NCBI RefSeq assembly: GCF_023149135.1
Contig: NZ_JAIWJX010000002.1
Location: 2,108,001-2,172,000 of the forward strand
Origin: Fictibacillus marinisediminis
GTDB taxonomy: Bacteria; Bacillota; Bacilli; Bacillales; Fictibacillaceae
DNA length: 64,000 nt
Direction of reading: 5' to 3'
Position 1 is the stretch's first letter. Each line of letters begins with the position of its first letter. This document shows, piece by piece, positions 37,812-47,991 of the stretch. Made by a program: the position numbers and the translations under genes. Under the pieces are notes generated by a model that saw nothing but the letters and a program-made list of their open reading frames with translations, was not told the DNA's origin and made no database searches.

Positions 37812-38744
37812 ATGGAAAAACAAACTGAACAGTCTATCGGCATCTGGTACGCTGCTCTTTCGTACTTGATGTGGGGCTTTCTTCCGCTTTACTGGAAGCC
37901 TCTCCAAACTGTTGAATCTGGAGATGTACTTGCCCATCGGATCCTTTGGTCTTTTATATTTATGATACTGGTTATCCTTTTTATGAAGAAGACATCATCT
38001 TTCTTCAGCAATTTACAAAGCCTATTCTTACAAAAGAAAAACTTTTTTGCGGTTTTGGCTTCATCTCTTTTAATCAGTGCCAACTGGCTGATGTATATTT
38101 GGGCCGTGAATAATAATCATGTCGTTGAGGCTAGTCTGGGTTATTACATCAACCCTCTTGTAAGCGTGTTATTGGGGATTATTGTTCTGAAGGAAAAGTT
38201 AAATTATTGGCAGATCGTTTCATTCGGGGTCGCACTCATCGGGGTTGGACTGCTAACATTCCAATACGGAAAATTCCCATGGATTGCCGTATCTCTTGCA
38301 TTGAGCTTTGGTCTGTATGGCCTCACAAAAAAAATGGGCAGCTATGATTCTATACTTGGGCTGACTTATGAAACCATGTTTGTGGCACCTCTTGCCCTCA
38401 TCTATATCGTTTTTGCCCAGCAGAAGGGTACGGAGGCCTTCGCGGGACAAAACAGCACAGTGACTTTGCTGCTGATGGGAGCGGGAGTAGTAACAGCCAT
38501 TCCTTTACTATGTTTTGCACAGGGTGCTAAACGGATTTCTTTATCCATGATCGGATTTCTGCAATACATCGCACCAACCATCATGCTTATCCTTGGGGTC
38601 TTCCTCTATCATGAAGACTTTTCAAATACCCGTCTTTTTTCTTTTCTTTTAATATGGATGGCTCTGGTTATCTTCTCAATTTCTAAAACAAGGTGGATGG
38701 CTCGCTTACAGCCTAAAAATAAGCATAAAACATACGGTACTTGA
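37812..38744 (+). CDS. rarD: EamA family permease RarD
   Basis: A 310-residue, 10-helix permease of the drug/metabolite transporter superfamily, RarD subgroup (YojE in B. subtilis). Recognised segments are LSYLMWGFLPLYWKPLQTVESGDVLAHRILWS split around residues 17-48, LISANWLMYIWAVNNNHVVEASLGYYINPLVSVLLG and SMIGFLQYIAPTIMLILGVFLYHE. The substrate is unknown; the E. coli member was named for chloramphenicol sensitivity. ATG 37812 follows a GAGGT site. It stands alone upstream of odhA. Confidence 0.9.
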   Translation: MEKQTEQSIGIWYAALSYLMWGFLPLYWKPLQTVESGDVLAHRILWSFIFMILVILFMKKTSSFFSNLQSLFLQKKNFFAVLASSLLISANWLMYIWAVNNNHVVEASLGYYINPLVSVLLGIIVLKEKLNYWQIVSFGVALIGVGLLTFQYGKFPWIAVSLALSFGLYGLTKKMGSYDSILGLTYETMFVAPLALIYIVFAQQKGTEAFAGQNSTVTLLLMGAGVVTAIPLLCFAQGAKRISLSMIGFLQYIAPTIMLILGVFLYHEDFSNTRLFSFLLIWMALVIFSISKTRWMARLQPKNKHKTYGT

Positions 38745-38797
38745 GCATTTTTCGCCGTAATCCTCTACTTTTCGTCAATTTTCTTGAAAGTTAACTT

Positions 38798-38825
38798 TTG
38801 ACCTACGCCCATACTGTGCTAAAAT
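38798..38825 (+). promoter_or_regulatory. Candidate SigA promoter of odhAB
   Basis: -35 TTGACC (38798-38803), a 16-base spacer and -10 TAAAAT (38820-38825) give a plausible promoter, starting a leader of about 225 bases before odhA. Confidence 0.5.
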
Positions 38826-38830
38826 AACCA

Positions 38831-38844
38831 TGAAAACGTTTAAT
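38831..38844 (+). promoter_or_regulatory. cre-like CcpA site near the odhA transcript start
   Basis: TGAAAACGTTTAAT matches the cre consensus TGWAANCGNTNWCA except at the last two bases and lies just at the predicted transcript start. CcpA repression of odhAB by glucose is known in B. subtilis, which makes the site credible. Confidence 0.45.
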
Positions 38845-39057
38845 AAAGAAGTTCAAATCTGCTTTCGCTTTATTGCAAAAGAATTAATTTACCGTGATTT
38901 GTAAAAGAATCGTTTTATTGTTGAGCATTCAGGGGATGTATTTCAATGATGATAGATTTGCTTTTGCTTTAAAAACAGGAACTTTGAGAACTTCTTGTCG
39001 TTCTCCTATTTAAGTTGTTAAAATTTGATATTAAAACGCAGCAGGGGGTATCAACCA
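38845..39057 (+). other. Long odhA leader region without genes
   Basis: About 210 bases between the predicted odhA promoter and start codon contain no credible gene. The sequence is A/T-rich, with no clear terminator or known riboswitch motif. The GCAGGGGG site at 39045-39052 is the ribosome binding site of odhA. Confidence 0.5.
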
Positions 39058-41940
39058 ATGAGCACAAACCGTCCAAGCCAGGATTCACCATGGCAGGGAT
39101 TTTACGGACCGAACCTTGGTTATGTCATTGAATTGTTCGAACAGTATTCAGCTGATCCCAATTCAGTTGACGAGGAACTAAGAAAACAGTTTGAAGAGTG
39201 GGGTCCGCCACCATCTTCTGATGAAGCAAATCAAGATGCACGCAGCAGCCTGTCTCAGCAAGCTCCATCCGGAGTTTCAGTCAGCAAGATTGTTGCCGCA
39301 TCGAAGCTAGCCGAAAACATCCGTACGTACGGCCATTTGGCAGCAGAAATTCATCCCCTTGAAGAAGTGTCAAAAGAAATTAAGTTGCTGAAACCATCCC
39401 ATTATGGACTGAGCGAGGCGGACTTGAAAACGATTCCAGCCTCTTTAATTTGGGCTGAGGCGCCAAGAGATGTTCAAAATGGATTGGAAGCGATTAAACG
39501 CCTAAAAGACATTTATACGAAATCAATGGCTTATGAGTTCAGCCATGTGCACGTTGAAGAAGAACGTAACTGGTTAAATAACATGGTAGAATCAGGATTC
39601 ATCTATCCTGAAATGACAAATGAAGAAAAGATTGCATTATTACAGCGTCTGACTGAAGTGGAAGGCTTTGAAAAATTCCTGCACCGTACATTTGTCGGAC
39701 AGAAACGTTTCTCCATTGAAGGTCTTGACATTCTCGTTCCAATGCTCGATGAGATGATTCATCAGAGCGTTAAAGGCGGTACAAGCAACGTCATGATCGG
39801 AATGGCACACCGTGGACGCCTGAATGTACTCGCTCATACTTTAGGGAAACCATACGAGAAAATTTTCGCTGAATTTCATCATTCGCCAAACAAGGAGCTG
39901 ATTCCTTCTGAAGGTTCAAGAGGAATTAGTTTTGGCTGGACAGGTGACGTTAAATATCACCTTGGAGCAGATCGTTCCATTGAAGAAAACACAGCCAGAG
40001 CAACATTAACGCTGGCAAATAACCCATCCCACCTTGAGTTTGTTAATCCGGTAGTCGTCGGATACACTCGTGCAGCTCAAGAGGTGCGTACAGAACCTGG
40101 ATATCCTCAGCAGGATGTTAATAAATCATTTGCCATTTCAATCCATGGCGATGCGGCTTTCCCAGGTGAGGGGATTGTTGCTGAAACACTTAACCTCAGC
40201 CGTTTGAAAGGATATCAAACCGGCGGATCCGTTCACATCATTGCGAATAACATGATCGGATTTACGACGGAAAGCTCTGATTCACGTTCAACCAAATATT
40301 CAAGTGACCTTGCGAAAGGTTTCGAAATTCCGATCGTTCATGTAAACGCGGATGATCCGATTGCTTGTATCGCTGCAATCACACTCGCTTATCAATACCG
40401 TATGCGTTTTCAAAAAGACTTCTTGATCGACTTGATCGGTTACCGCCGTTTCGGACATAACGAAATGGACGATCCTGCTGTAACTCAGCCTGCAACCTAC
40501 GAAAAGGTCAACAGCCATCCTACCGTTCGTGCGTTGTTTGCCAAACAGCTGGAATCTGAAGGTGTAATCAAAGAAGGCCAAGGCGATACAATGGATAACG
40601 ACGTTCAGCAGAAACTTCAGGCTGAATATGAAAAAGTAAAAGGCATTTCTAAAGATGGAGAAGTGAAGGATGTAGAAGTCCCTGAAACAATTGTCAAGGG
40701 ATTCCCTGCTCTAGATACATCTGTTGCGATAGATGAACTAAAAGAAATCAATCAGGCTCTTCTAGAAAGACCTGAAGGCTTTACGGTCTATCCTAAACTC
40801 GAGCGGATTTTGGCAAGAAGAGCCAATGCTCTTGATGAAGGAAGCAAAGTTGACTGGGCACTTGCTGAAACACTTGCATTTGCAACCATCTTAAGTGACG
40901 GTACGCCGATCCGTATTACCGGACAAGATGTTGAGCGAGGAACATTCGCTCAAAGACATCTGGTTCTGCATGACAGCCAAAACGGAAAACTATTTTCACC
41001 GCTTCATCAGATTCCGCAGGCAAAAGCAGCATTCGGCATCCATAACAGCCCGCTCTCTGAAGCATCTGTCGTCGGTTTTGAATATGGATACAATGTTTTC
41101 GCACCTGAAACTCTTGTTCTTTGGGAAGCACAATATGGAGACTTTGCAAATGCAGCACAAGTCATCTTCGACCAATTTATTTCTGCCGGACGCGCAAAAT
41201 GGGGTCAGAAATCAGGTCTGGTTATGCTTCTTCCACACGGTTATGAAGGTCAAGGCCCTGAACATTCAAGCGGCCGAATCGAAAGGTTCCTTCAACTCGC
41301 TGCGGAAAATAACTGGACAGTGGCTAACTTATCAAGCGCTGCACAGTACTTCCATATCCTAAGACGCCAGGCTGCAATTCTGGATAAGGAAGAAGTTCGC
41401 CCGCTCGTCATTATGACACCTAAGAGCCTCCTAAGAAATCCAAGAACATCTTCAGCAGGAAGCCTGCTTGGAGAAGGTCAATTCAAACCGGTTCTTGAGC
41501 AAGAGGGGCTTGGAAAAAAGGCGGAACAAGTAAAGCGCGTCGTTCTTTGCACAGGTAAAGTTGCTATTGATTTAGCGGCTGAAGCTGAAGGCAAAGCTGA
41601 GGAATTGAATCACCTTCATATCCTTCGCGTGGAACAGCTGTATCCGTTCCCTAAAAACGAGGTTAAAGAGATTCTTGAGCGCTACCCACATTTAGAGGAA
41701 GTCGCATGGGTTCAAGAAGAGCCGAAAAATATGGGATCATGGGCATATATCGAATCCAAGCTGCGTGCTGCCGCTCCAGAAAGCGCAAGCGTAAAATATA
41801 TTGGACGTCCAGACCGATCCAGTCCGTCAGGCGGAGACCCTGATATTCATAAAAAAGAACAAGAGCGTATTGTATCTGTCGCTCTAAGAGCAGACCAAAC
41901 CAAAACGATAACTTCAGAGGGAGGCAATGAACGTGATTGA
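39058..41940 (+). CDS. odhA: 2-Oxoglutarate dehydrogenase E1 component
   Basis: A roughly 960-residue thiamin-diphosphate enzyme that decarboxylates 2-oxoglutarate in the TCA cycle and passes the succinyl group to OdhB. The N-terminal E2-binding helix is followed by [22 protein letters not shown] with the TPP motif running to NNMIGFTT, and C-terminal transketolase-like VGFEYGYNV and [21 protein letters not shown]. The true start is ATG 39058 (GCAGGGGG upstream); the frame opens 11 codons earlier. Its end overlaps odhB by 14 bases. Length agrees with B. subtilis OdhA. Confidence 0.96.
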   Translation: MSTNRPSQDSPWQGFYGPNLGYVIELFEQYSADPNSVDEELRKQFEEWGPPPSSDEANQDARSSLSQQAPSGVSVSKIVAASKLAENIRTYGHLAAEIHPLEEVSKEIKLLKPSHYGLSEADLKTIPASLIWAEAPRDVQNGLEAIKRLKDIYTKSMAYEFSHVHVEEERNWLNNMVESGFIYPEMTNEEKIALLQRLTEVEGFEKFLHRTFVGQKRFSIEGLDILVPMLDEMIHQSVKGGTSNVMIGMAHRGRLNVLAHTLGKPYEKIFAEFHHSPNKELIPSEGSRGISFGWTGDVKYHLGADRSIEENTARATLTLANNPSHLEFVNPVVVGYTRAAQEVRTEPGYPQQDVNKSFAISIHGDAAFPGEGIVAETLNLSRLKGYQTGGSVHIIANNMIGFTTESSDSRSTKYSSDLAKGFEIPIVHVNADDPIACIAAITLAYQYRMRFQKDFLIDLIGYRRFGHNEMDDPAVTQPATYEKVNSHPTVRALFAKQLESEGVIKEGQGDTMDNDVQQKLQAEYEKVKGISKDGEVKDVEVPETIVKGFPALDTSVAIDELKEINQALLERPEGFTVYPKLERILARRANALDEGSKVDWALAETLAFATILSDGTPIRITGQDVERGTFAQRHLVLHDSQNGKLFSPLHQIPQAKAAFGIHNSPLSEASVVGFEYGYNVFAPETLVLWEAQYGDFANAAQVIFDQFISAGRAKWGQKSGLVMLLPHGYEGQGPEHSSGRIERFLQLAAENNWTVANLSSAAQYFHILRRQAAILDKEEVRPLVIMTPKSLLRNPRTSSAGSLLGEGQFKPVLEQEGLGKKAEQVKRVVLCTGKVAIDLAAEAEGKAEELNHLHILRVEQLYPFPKNEVKEILERYPHLEEVAWVQEEPKNMGSWAYIESKLRAAAPESASVKYIGRPDRSSPSGGDPDIHKKEQERIVSVALRADQTKTITSEGGNERD

Positions 41941-43216
41941 AATTAAAGTACCAGAACTAGCAGAATCCATCTCCGAGGGCACGATCGCCCAATGGCTAAA
42001 AAATGTAGGTGACAACGTTAAAAAAGGCGATAACATTGTCGAACTTGAAACGGATAAAGTCAACATTGAAATCAGTGCGGACTATGATGGCATTATTCAA
42101 GAAGTTCTTCGTGAAGAAGGCGATACGGTAGAAGTTGGCGATGTTATCGCTGTACTAAAAGAAACAGGGGATGCATCAAGTGAAGCTCCAGCTGCATCTG
42201 AAAACAAACAAGAAACTGTACAGCCAGCTGTTGAAGCTCCGGCAGCTGCACAAAACAAGCAGCCTGAAGAAGTAAAAGAAACAGAGCAAAGAAAAGAAAC
42301 AGACCGTCCATTAGCTTCACCTGCAGCACGCAAGCTTGCTCGTGAACTTGGAATCGATCTTTCAAAAGTGGAAGCACGCGATCCTCTTGGACGAGTACGC
42401 CCTAAGGATGTAAAAGCAGCTTCTGAAAAACCGGCAAGTCAGCCTGAACAAAAGGCACCAAAAGCTCCGGAGAAAAAAGGATCCAATGCTCCAAAACCGG
42501 CTGACGTGTCAGGGAAACCAGTTGAACGCATCAAACTTTCCCGCCGCCGCCAAACGATTGCAAAACGCCTCGTAGAAGTACAGCAAACAGCAGCGATGCT
42601 TACAACCTTCAACGAAGTGGACATGACGGCGATCAACGATATCCGCAAACGAAGAAAAGATGCTTTCTTGCAGCAGAATGACGTGAAACTCGGATACATG
42701 TCTTTCTTTACAAAAGCGGTTGTAGGTGCTTTAAAACAATTCCCTCTTCTCAATGCTGAGATTCAAGGTGATGAAGTACTTCTTAAGAAGTTCTATGACA
42801 TCGGAATTGCAGTAGGAGCTGAGGAAGGACTAGTTGTCCCTGTTGTAAGAGATGCTGACAAGCTTAGCTTTGCTGGTATCGAAAAAGAAATCCTCTCTCT
42901 TGGTAAAAAAGCGCGAGACAACAAACTTACACTTTCTGAGCTGCAAGGCGGTACGTTCACGATTACCAACGGAGGAATTTTTGGTTCCTTAATGTCTACA
43001 CCGATCCTAAATGCTCCTCAAGTTGGGATCCTTGGAATGCACGGCATCAAAATGCGTCCTATTGCTATTGATGCAGAAAGAATGGAAAATCGTCCGATGA
43101 TGTACATTGCACTTTCATATGACCACCGTATCGTTGACGGACGTGAAGCAGTAAGCTTCCTTGCGAAGGTTAAAGAAATGCTGGAAGACCCAGAGTCATT
43201 ATTATTACAAGGTTAA
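41927..43216 (+). CDS. odhB: Dihydrolipoyllysine succinyltransferase (E2)
   Basis: A 429-residue E2 core of the 2-oxoglutarate dehydrogenase complex. The lipoyl domain (1-77) has the lipoylated Lys in [12 protein letters not shown]. An Ala/Pro/Glu-rich linker follows, then a peripheral-subunit-binding domain ([19 protein letters not shown], about 125-165), a second linker, and the acyltransferase domain (about 200-429) ending with [17 protein letters not shown], which holds the catalytic His and Asp. It is translationally coupled to odhA and ends before a terminator; the E3 gene is not nearby. Confidence 0.96.
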   Translation: MNVIEIKVPELAESISEGTIAQWLKNVGDNVKKGDNIVELETDKVNIEISADYDGIIQEVLREEGDTVEVGDVIAVLKETGDASSEAPAASENKQETVQPAVEAPAAAQNKQPEEVKETEQRKETDRPLASPAARKLARELGIDLSKVEARDPLGRVRPKDVKAASEKPASQPEQKAPKAPEKKGSNAPKPADVSGKPVERIKLSRRRQTIAKRLVEVQQTAAMLTTFNEVDMTAINDIRKRRKDAFLQQNDVKLGYMSFFTKAVVGALKQFPLLNAEIQGDEVLLKKFYDIGIAVGAEEGLVVPVVRDADKLSFAGIEKEILSLGKKARDNKLTLSELQGGTFTITNGGIFGSLMSTPILNAPQVGILGMHGIKMRPIAIDAERMENRPMMYIALSYDHRIVDGREAVSFLAKVKEMLEDPESLLLQG

Positions 43217-43223
43217 ATAATTG

Positions 43224-43252
43224 AAGCCAGGGACCGCATCCCTGGCTTTTTT
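43224..43252 (+). terminator. Intrinsic terminator of odhAB
   Basis: AAGCCAGGGA and TCCCTGGCTT form the stem around CCGCA, followed by a T run. Confidence 0.9.
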
Positions 43253-43348
43253 GTGATTAAAAATGTTTGGCGGCATGTAGGCAAGTGGGATTTTTCCCTT
43301 TAAAATAAAGAATAGAAAGACTAATTCAGAAGAGAAAGGGCTGAGAAA

Positions 43349-43594
43349 ATGGGGATGCCATTAGAATTGAATACTATGATTGTTACAAAGAACAAAGAAA
43401 TCCGTTTGGAGTCGTCCAATTTTTATAAGCTAATTAAAGAAGGATATCGGCTATATCCTATCGATATCCCCCTGGAGATTCGAAAAACAAAGGAAACAAA
43501 GCCTGTAGCTATCGCTAAAATTTGTGAACTGAAATGGAAAGACGGAGATACAGAAATCACATATGAATTAATCGACCTAAATACTGTGAATTAA
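43349..43594 (+). CDS. DUF2584 family protein
   Basis: An 81-residue soluble protein beginning MGMPLELNTMIVTKNKE and including EGYRLYPIDIPLEIRK, which I recognise as the DUF2584 family of Bacillales, function unknown. The start is ATG 43349 after AGAAAGGG. It is preceded by its own short intergenic region and lies upstream of the MurE-like gene without a clear terminator, so the two could be co-transcribed. Confidence 0.72.
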   Translation: MGMPLELNTMIVTKNKEIRLESSNFYKLIKEGYRLYPIDIPLEIRKTKETKPVAIAKICELKWKDGDTEITYELIDLNTVN

Positions 43595-43704
43595 TTCCAG
43601 ACATTATTATCGGAATTTGTCGAAACGAAGTACGTTAAACAGGATTGTCCAGCGAAATGATATGTGTACAGCTCAATTTAGTTGATAAAGGGGCGCACAC
43701 AGTC

Positions 43705-45171
43705 ATGTTAATGGACGAACTATTAAAAGGGATTAAATTTGCACAACCTGAAAGCCATGACCCATCAATGCTGATTCAAGGGATTCAATTCAATTCCCGC
43801 AAAATCAGGCCAGGGGATTTATTTGTAGCAATTAACGGGTTTAGCGCTGATGGGCATCGCTATATTAATCAAGCGATTGCCAATGGGGCAGCTGCGGTGG
43901 TCGGAGAACAAAATGTAAATGGGTTAAACGTTCCATATTATCAGACCTCCGACTCAAGGAAAGCGTTAGCGAGGCTGGCAAGCAACTTTTATGGCCACCC
44001 ATCTAAAAATCATATAATGATCGGAGTAACTGGAACGAACGGAAAGACGACAACAGCTTATTTATTAAAACATATCATTGAGCAGTCAGGCATGACATGC
44101 TCAATGATCGGCACAGTAAACAACATGATAAATAATCAGGCCATACAGTCCAAAAATACCACTCCAGATCCTCTTGAATTACAATCACTTCTTGCAGAAA
44201 GCCGTGACGAAGTCGTTATTATGGAAGTTTCTTCACATGGAATTGAGCAGCAACGGGTGGAAGGCATATTATTTGATTATACTCTTTTTACAAATTTGGG
44301 GAATGATCATCTTGATTATCACGAAAGCCTAGAAGCTTATTTTAATGTGAAAGCTCGACTGTTCAAACGAATGAAGAGCCAAGGAACAGCAATTATTGCT
44401 TCACATAATGAATGGGGAAAGAAGCTGCAAAACAAGTTGTCCGAATCTGGGAATAATGTGCTTACATTCGGCAAACAGAGCGAGGACGAGATGCAGCTCT
44501 TGAACGTATGTACTGAGTATTTTCCAACCATTAAAGTCAGACTGGGTGAAACAACAGATTTTCTCCAGGTTCCATTGCCTGGTATGCATAATGTATGGAA
44601 CACGCTAGGCGCGCTGTTAACTGTTCAAAAAATGGGGATTTCTTTGAAGAAAGCTGCCTCCTATCTATCGACGTTTAATGGAGTCCCGGGACGTTTTGAA
44701 ACGTTCAGCCATCCTGCGGGAGCGACCTTCATTGTTGATTATGCCCATACGGAAGACGCTATTGAATACTGTTACCAGACGGCCGAACGTGAAAATGCCG
44801 AACGGATCATTCATATTCTTGGTTTTAGAGGCAAAAGGGATCTTTCCAAGAGAAGAGATATTGTTGCGCTTTGTTCAGATGTCTGCTCACAATTGATTTT
44901 AACTTTTGATGATCTAAATGGTGTTCCCTCAGACCGTATGGTGGAAGAACTACAAAAATTGAACGAAGATTTTGCGGACGGAAGTGCCGAGATCATACCT
45001 GATAGAACACAGGCGATTCAGCACGCCTGGGAAAAAGCTGAAAACGGCGACTGGGTTTTCATTACAGGTAAAGGTCAGGAAACCTACAAACAATCCTTTA
45101 AATTGCCAGCTTCCACAGATAAACAGACCATTCAATTCTTGAAAACGTCAAAAGATATGGTTACCAGTTAA
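43705..45171 (+). CDS. MurE-like Mur ligase, atypical, outside the dcw cluster
   Basis: About 488 residues of a Mur ligase of the MurE type. The N-terminal UDP-binding domain (to about 100) precedes the ATPase domain with GVTGTNGKTTTAYLLKH, MEVSSHGIEQQRV, and FTNLGNDHLDYHESLEAYFNVKARLF, where the Lys would be carbamylated. The C-terminal domain has DYAHTEDAIE and GKGQETYK. The diaminopimelate-recognition motif DNPR is replaced by FDDLNG, so another amino acid, or another substrate, is likely. The start is uncertain: ATG 43705 or ATG 43711 (AAAGGGG upstream). It is monocistronic or paired with DUF2584, not with mur or fts genes. Confidence 0.8.
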   Translation: MLMDELLKGIKFAQPESHDPSMLIQGIQFNSRKIRPGDLFVAINGFSADGHRYINQAIANGAAAVVGEQNVNGLNVPYYQTSDSRKALARLASNFYGHPSKNHIMIGVTGTNGKTTTAYLLKHIIEQSGMTCSMIGTVNNMINNQAIQSKNTTPDPLELQSLLAESRDEVVIMEVSSHGIEQQRVEGILFDYTLFTNLGNDHLDYHESLEAYFNVKARLFKRMKSQGTAIIASHNEWGKKLQNKLSESGNNVLTFGKQSEDEMQLLNVCTEYFPTIKVRLGETTDFLQVPLPGMHNVWNTLGALLTVQKMGISLKKAASYLSTFNGVPGRFETFSHPAGATFIVDYAHTEDAIEYCYQTAERENAERIIHILGFRGKRDLSKRRDIVALCSDVCSQLILTFDDLNGVPSDRMVEELQKLNEDFADGSAEIIPDRTQAIQHAWEKAENGDWVFITGKGQETYKQSFKLPASTDKQTIQFLKTSKDMVTS

Positions 45172-45201
45172 AACGCCTCTGAACATCAGGGGCGTTTTTT
45201 A
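45170..45201. terminator. Bidirectional intrinsic terminator
   Basis: AAACGCCTCTGA and TCAGGGGCGTTT pair around ACA, followed by T residues, between the MurE-like gene and convergent dctB. Confidence 0.85.
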
Positions 45202-45221
45202 TTTATGTTCAACCGCTCATA

Positions 45222-46292
45222 CTATCGGAATAATTGTTTTTCATATTTTCTTTGGATGTTTCTTATTTCGGAGATTAATTTTTTGCCTGCTATCGGTTCA
45301 TATTGTTTATAGATAGGATTCAACTTTTCAATCCATTCCTTTTTTTCCTTTGAAGTCAGTTCGTGGATTTGAATATTTGATTCTTTTTTTATAAGACTCA
45401 GCTGCTCTTTATTCATGGATCGATAGTGGTCCTGGTTCCACTTGACCGTTTCAATTATGGAATCTTGTATGATCAGCCTGGCCTTAGCAGGAAGGCTGTG
45501 CCAATAATCCTCATTCATTAATAGGGCATACCCTAAAAAACCATGGTTGCTGATCGTCATGTAATCTTGAACTCGATAGTATTTTTTTGAATAGATGTTA
45601 GAGATCGTATTTTCTTCCCCACTAACATTCCCGGATTCCAAATTTCTATAGGTTTCATTAAAATCCATCGGTTTACTCTGGCCGCCAAGAAGCTCAAACT
45701 GTTTTTTCAGTACATTGCTGGACATAATACGGAACTTTTCACCCTTAAAATCATTTGGGTGAATAACCGCATGGCTTTTATTGGTGATTTGCTTTAAACC
45801 GTTCACCCAAAAACCAAGGCCTTTTATGTTTTGGCTGTTAAGGGATGCAAGCAATGATTTCCCTATGTCTCCGTTCAGCCCATCATTGATCGCTGTTTCT
45901 GTAGGAAAAGCAAACGGCAAATCAAGAACCTGCCATTTTGATGAAACACCTTCCAGCTTTGATGTAGCAGGGGCTATCATTTGTACCCTGCCGTCCTTCA
46001 ATGCCTCCAATTCTTCTTTATCGGAATATAGACTTCCGTTAGGAAATACCTCCACCTTCACTCTGTGATTTGATTTTTGATCCACTAGATCAGCAAATTT
46101 TTGCGCCGCCAATCCTTTAGGTGTGTTCTCTGCAACCACATGGCTGAATTTGATCACAATCTGTTTTCGAATGCCAGATTGTTCATCATCAAAAGCCAGG
46201 TCCTGTTCTTTGCTATTAAAATGAAAGCCTATATAAAAAGAAAGCAATAAGCCTGTGACGAGAAAAATTAAAATTCCAATGATTTGTTTCAT
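45222..46292 (-). CDS. dctB: TRAP-type C4-dicarboxylate binding protein DctB
   Basis: A 356-residue extracytosolic binding protein of the TRAP DctP family. An N-terminal membrane anchor (about residues 4-24, no lipobox Cys) is followed by the binding domain with VVAENTPKGLAAQKFADLV and the family block WVNGLKQITNKSHAVIHPNDFKGEKFRIM (split across about 165-194). No TRAP permease genes are nearby. In B. subtilis the homologue DctB works as co-sensor for DctS, and here it is divergent from dctS, so it probably presents dicarboxylates to the kinase. The start is ATG 46292 with GAGGC upstream. Confidence 0.88.
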   Translation of the reverse strand: MKQIIGILIFLVTGLLLSFYIGFHFNSKEQDLAFDDEQSGIRKQIVIKFSHVVAENTPKGLAAQKFADLVDQKSNHRVKVEVFPNGSLYSDKEELEALKDGRVQMIAPATSKLEGVSSKWQVLDLPFAFPTETAINDGLNGDIGKSLLASLNSQNIKGLGFWVNGLKQITNKSHAVIHPNDFKGEKFRIMSSNVLKKQFELLGGQSKPMDFNETYRNLESGNVSGEENTISNIYSKKYYRVQDYMTISNHGFLGYALLMNEDYWHSLPAKARLIIQDSIIETVKWNQDHYRSMNKEQLSLIKKESNIQIHELTSKEKKEWIEKLNPIYKQYEPIAGKKLISEIRNIQRKYEKQLFR

Positions 46293-46392
46293 GTTCAGCC
46301 TCTTTTGTACTCTTTTTCCATTAAGTCTAGCATAACTTAAAAACCATGTTACAATATTACACAGAATTCACTGGAAGGAATGGCTTGGCCAT

Positions 46393-47991
46393 ATGAAATT
46401 TTTAAGATTACCCATCCGCTGGAAAATCATCATTTTATCGTTCGGAATTGTTCTTTTTTCCCTTTTGATCGGAGGCATTATCATAATTGGTAAAATTGTG
46501 GATATGAGGGAAGAGGAACTTGGCAAACGTGCAATGATTACTGCCCGAACAGTGGCTCAGCTTCCTGAAGTACAGAAGAAGATCCAAAAGAAAGATGGAG
46601 CTGCGATCATCAATCCCATTGTGGAAAAAATAAGAGTGATAAATAGTACAGATTACATCGTCGTTTTAAACATGCATCATGTCAGATACTCTCATCCTGT
46701 ATATAGACTTATTGGAACAAGATCAGCAGGCAAAGATGAAGAACCGGCGTTTGCAGACCATACCTACATATCAAAAGCAAAAGGAGAGCTGGGAGTTGCT
46801 GTACGTGCTTTTATGCCTGTTAAAAATGAACAGCTTGAACAAGTTGGTGTCATTATCGTTGGAAACATACTTCCGGGTTATCTTGAAATCCTGCAAAGCT
46901 TGAAAGCACAGGCCGCTCTTATAATAATATTAACCCTGTTCTTCGGCCTGCTTGGTTCCTGGATGCTGGCAAGGCACATTAAACAGCAGATGTTTGAGCT
47001 TGAGCCGCATGAAATTGTGCGGATGTATGAAGAAAGTACAGCCGCTTTTCATGCTATGCATGAAGGAGTAATTGCTGTAGATGTAAAAGATAACATCACC
47101 ATATTCAATGAAAAAGCAAAATCGATATTTCGAGTGGAAGGGAATCTGACCGGCAAACCGATACGCGAGGTGATCCCGGACACCAGGCTTCCTGAAATTA
47201 TTGAGTTTGGAAAACCCGTGTACAACCAAGAGATTAATGTGAGCGGCAAAATCATTATGAGCAATCGAATTCCAATAAAAGTCAATCATTCCGTCATCGG
47301 AGCTGTAGCGATCTTTCAGGACCGGACAGAGGTTGCAAAAATGGCGGAAGAACTAACGGGGGTAAAGGCATTCGTAGAGGCACTCCGTATTCAAAATCAC
47401 GAGCATTTGAACAAGCTTCATACGATAGCCGGACTCATTCAGCTGGAAAAGCGTGAACGAGCGCTTCAGTATGTTTTTGATATCTCGGAGCAACAGGAGA
47501 ATCTGACGAGATTCGTTACAAAAAATATTAACAACGACAGTATTGCAGGTCTTCTTTTAAGCAAAGTGAGCAGGGGAAAAGAATTGAAAATCAACGTCTT
47601 GATCGACAGCAAGAGCCATTTGGAAGAACTTCCTTACCTGCTCAATGAACACGACTTTGTAATGATCCTCGGGAACCTCATAGAAAATTCCATACATGCC
47701 TTAAATGATTCAAATACTCCTGAACAACAAATTGATATCAGTATTGAACAAGACAGTGAAATTTGTGCTGTCCTGGTCGAAGACAATGGTCCAGGAATCC
47801 CTGAACATCTGATGCCTTACATTTTTGACAAAGGAGTCACTACGAAAGGTGAAAAAGGACTGGGACTTGGTTTATTTTTAGTTAAAGAGATTATAGATAA
47901 GGGAAAAGGGGACATTAACCTATCTTCCTATCCAAATGGAGGGACGAGTTTTTACATCACGTTCCCAATGAACGGGAGGAGACAGCCATGA
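46393..47991 (+). CDS. dctS: C4-dicarboxylate sensor histidine kinase DctS
   Basis: A 532-residue membrane kinase of the CitA/DcuS group. Transmembrane helix 1 is about 11-33, an extracytosolic sensor domain about 34-170, helix 2 about 172-194, and a cytosolic PAS domain about 215-315. The kinase core has the phospho-acceptor region LRIQNHEHLNKLHTIAGLI (H336), N box GNLIENSIHAL, G1 EDNGPGIPEH and G2 GLGLGLFLVKE. It phosphorylates DctR, whose start overlaps its stop (ATGA). The ribosome binding site (AAGGAA) is somewhat far from ATG 46393. Confidence 0.92.
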   Translation: MKFLRLPIRWKIIILSFGIVLFSLLIGGIIIIGKIVDMREEELGKRAMITARTVAQLPEVQKKIQKKDGAAIINPIVEKIRVINSTDYIVVLNMHHVRYSHPVYRLIGTRSAGKDEEPAFADHTYISKAKGELGVAVRAFMPVKNEQLEQVGVIIVGNILPGYLEILQSLKAQAALIIILTLFFGLLGSWMLARHIKQQMFELEPHEIVRMYEESTAAFHAMHEGVIAVDVKDNITIFNEKAKSIFRVEGNLTGKPIREVIPDTRLPEIIEFGKPVYNQEINVSGKIIMSNRIPIKVNHSVIGAVAIFQDRTEVAKMAEELTGVKAFVEALRIQNHEHLNKLHTIAGLIQLEKRERALQYVFDISEQQENLTRFVTKNINNDSIAGLLLSKVSRGKELKINVLIDSKSHLEELPYLLNEHDFVMILGNLIENSIHALNDSNTPEQQIDISIEQDSEICAVLVEDNGPGIPEHLMPYIFDKGVTTKGEKGLGLGLFLVKEIIDKGKGDINLSSYPNGGTSFYITFPMNGRRQP

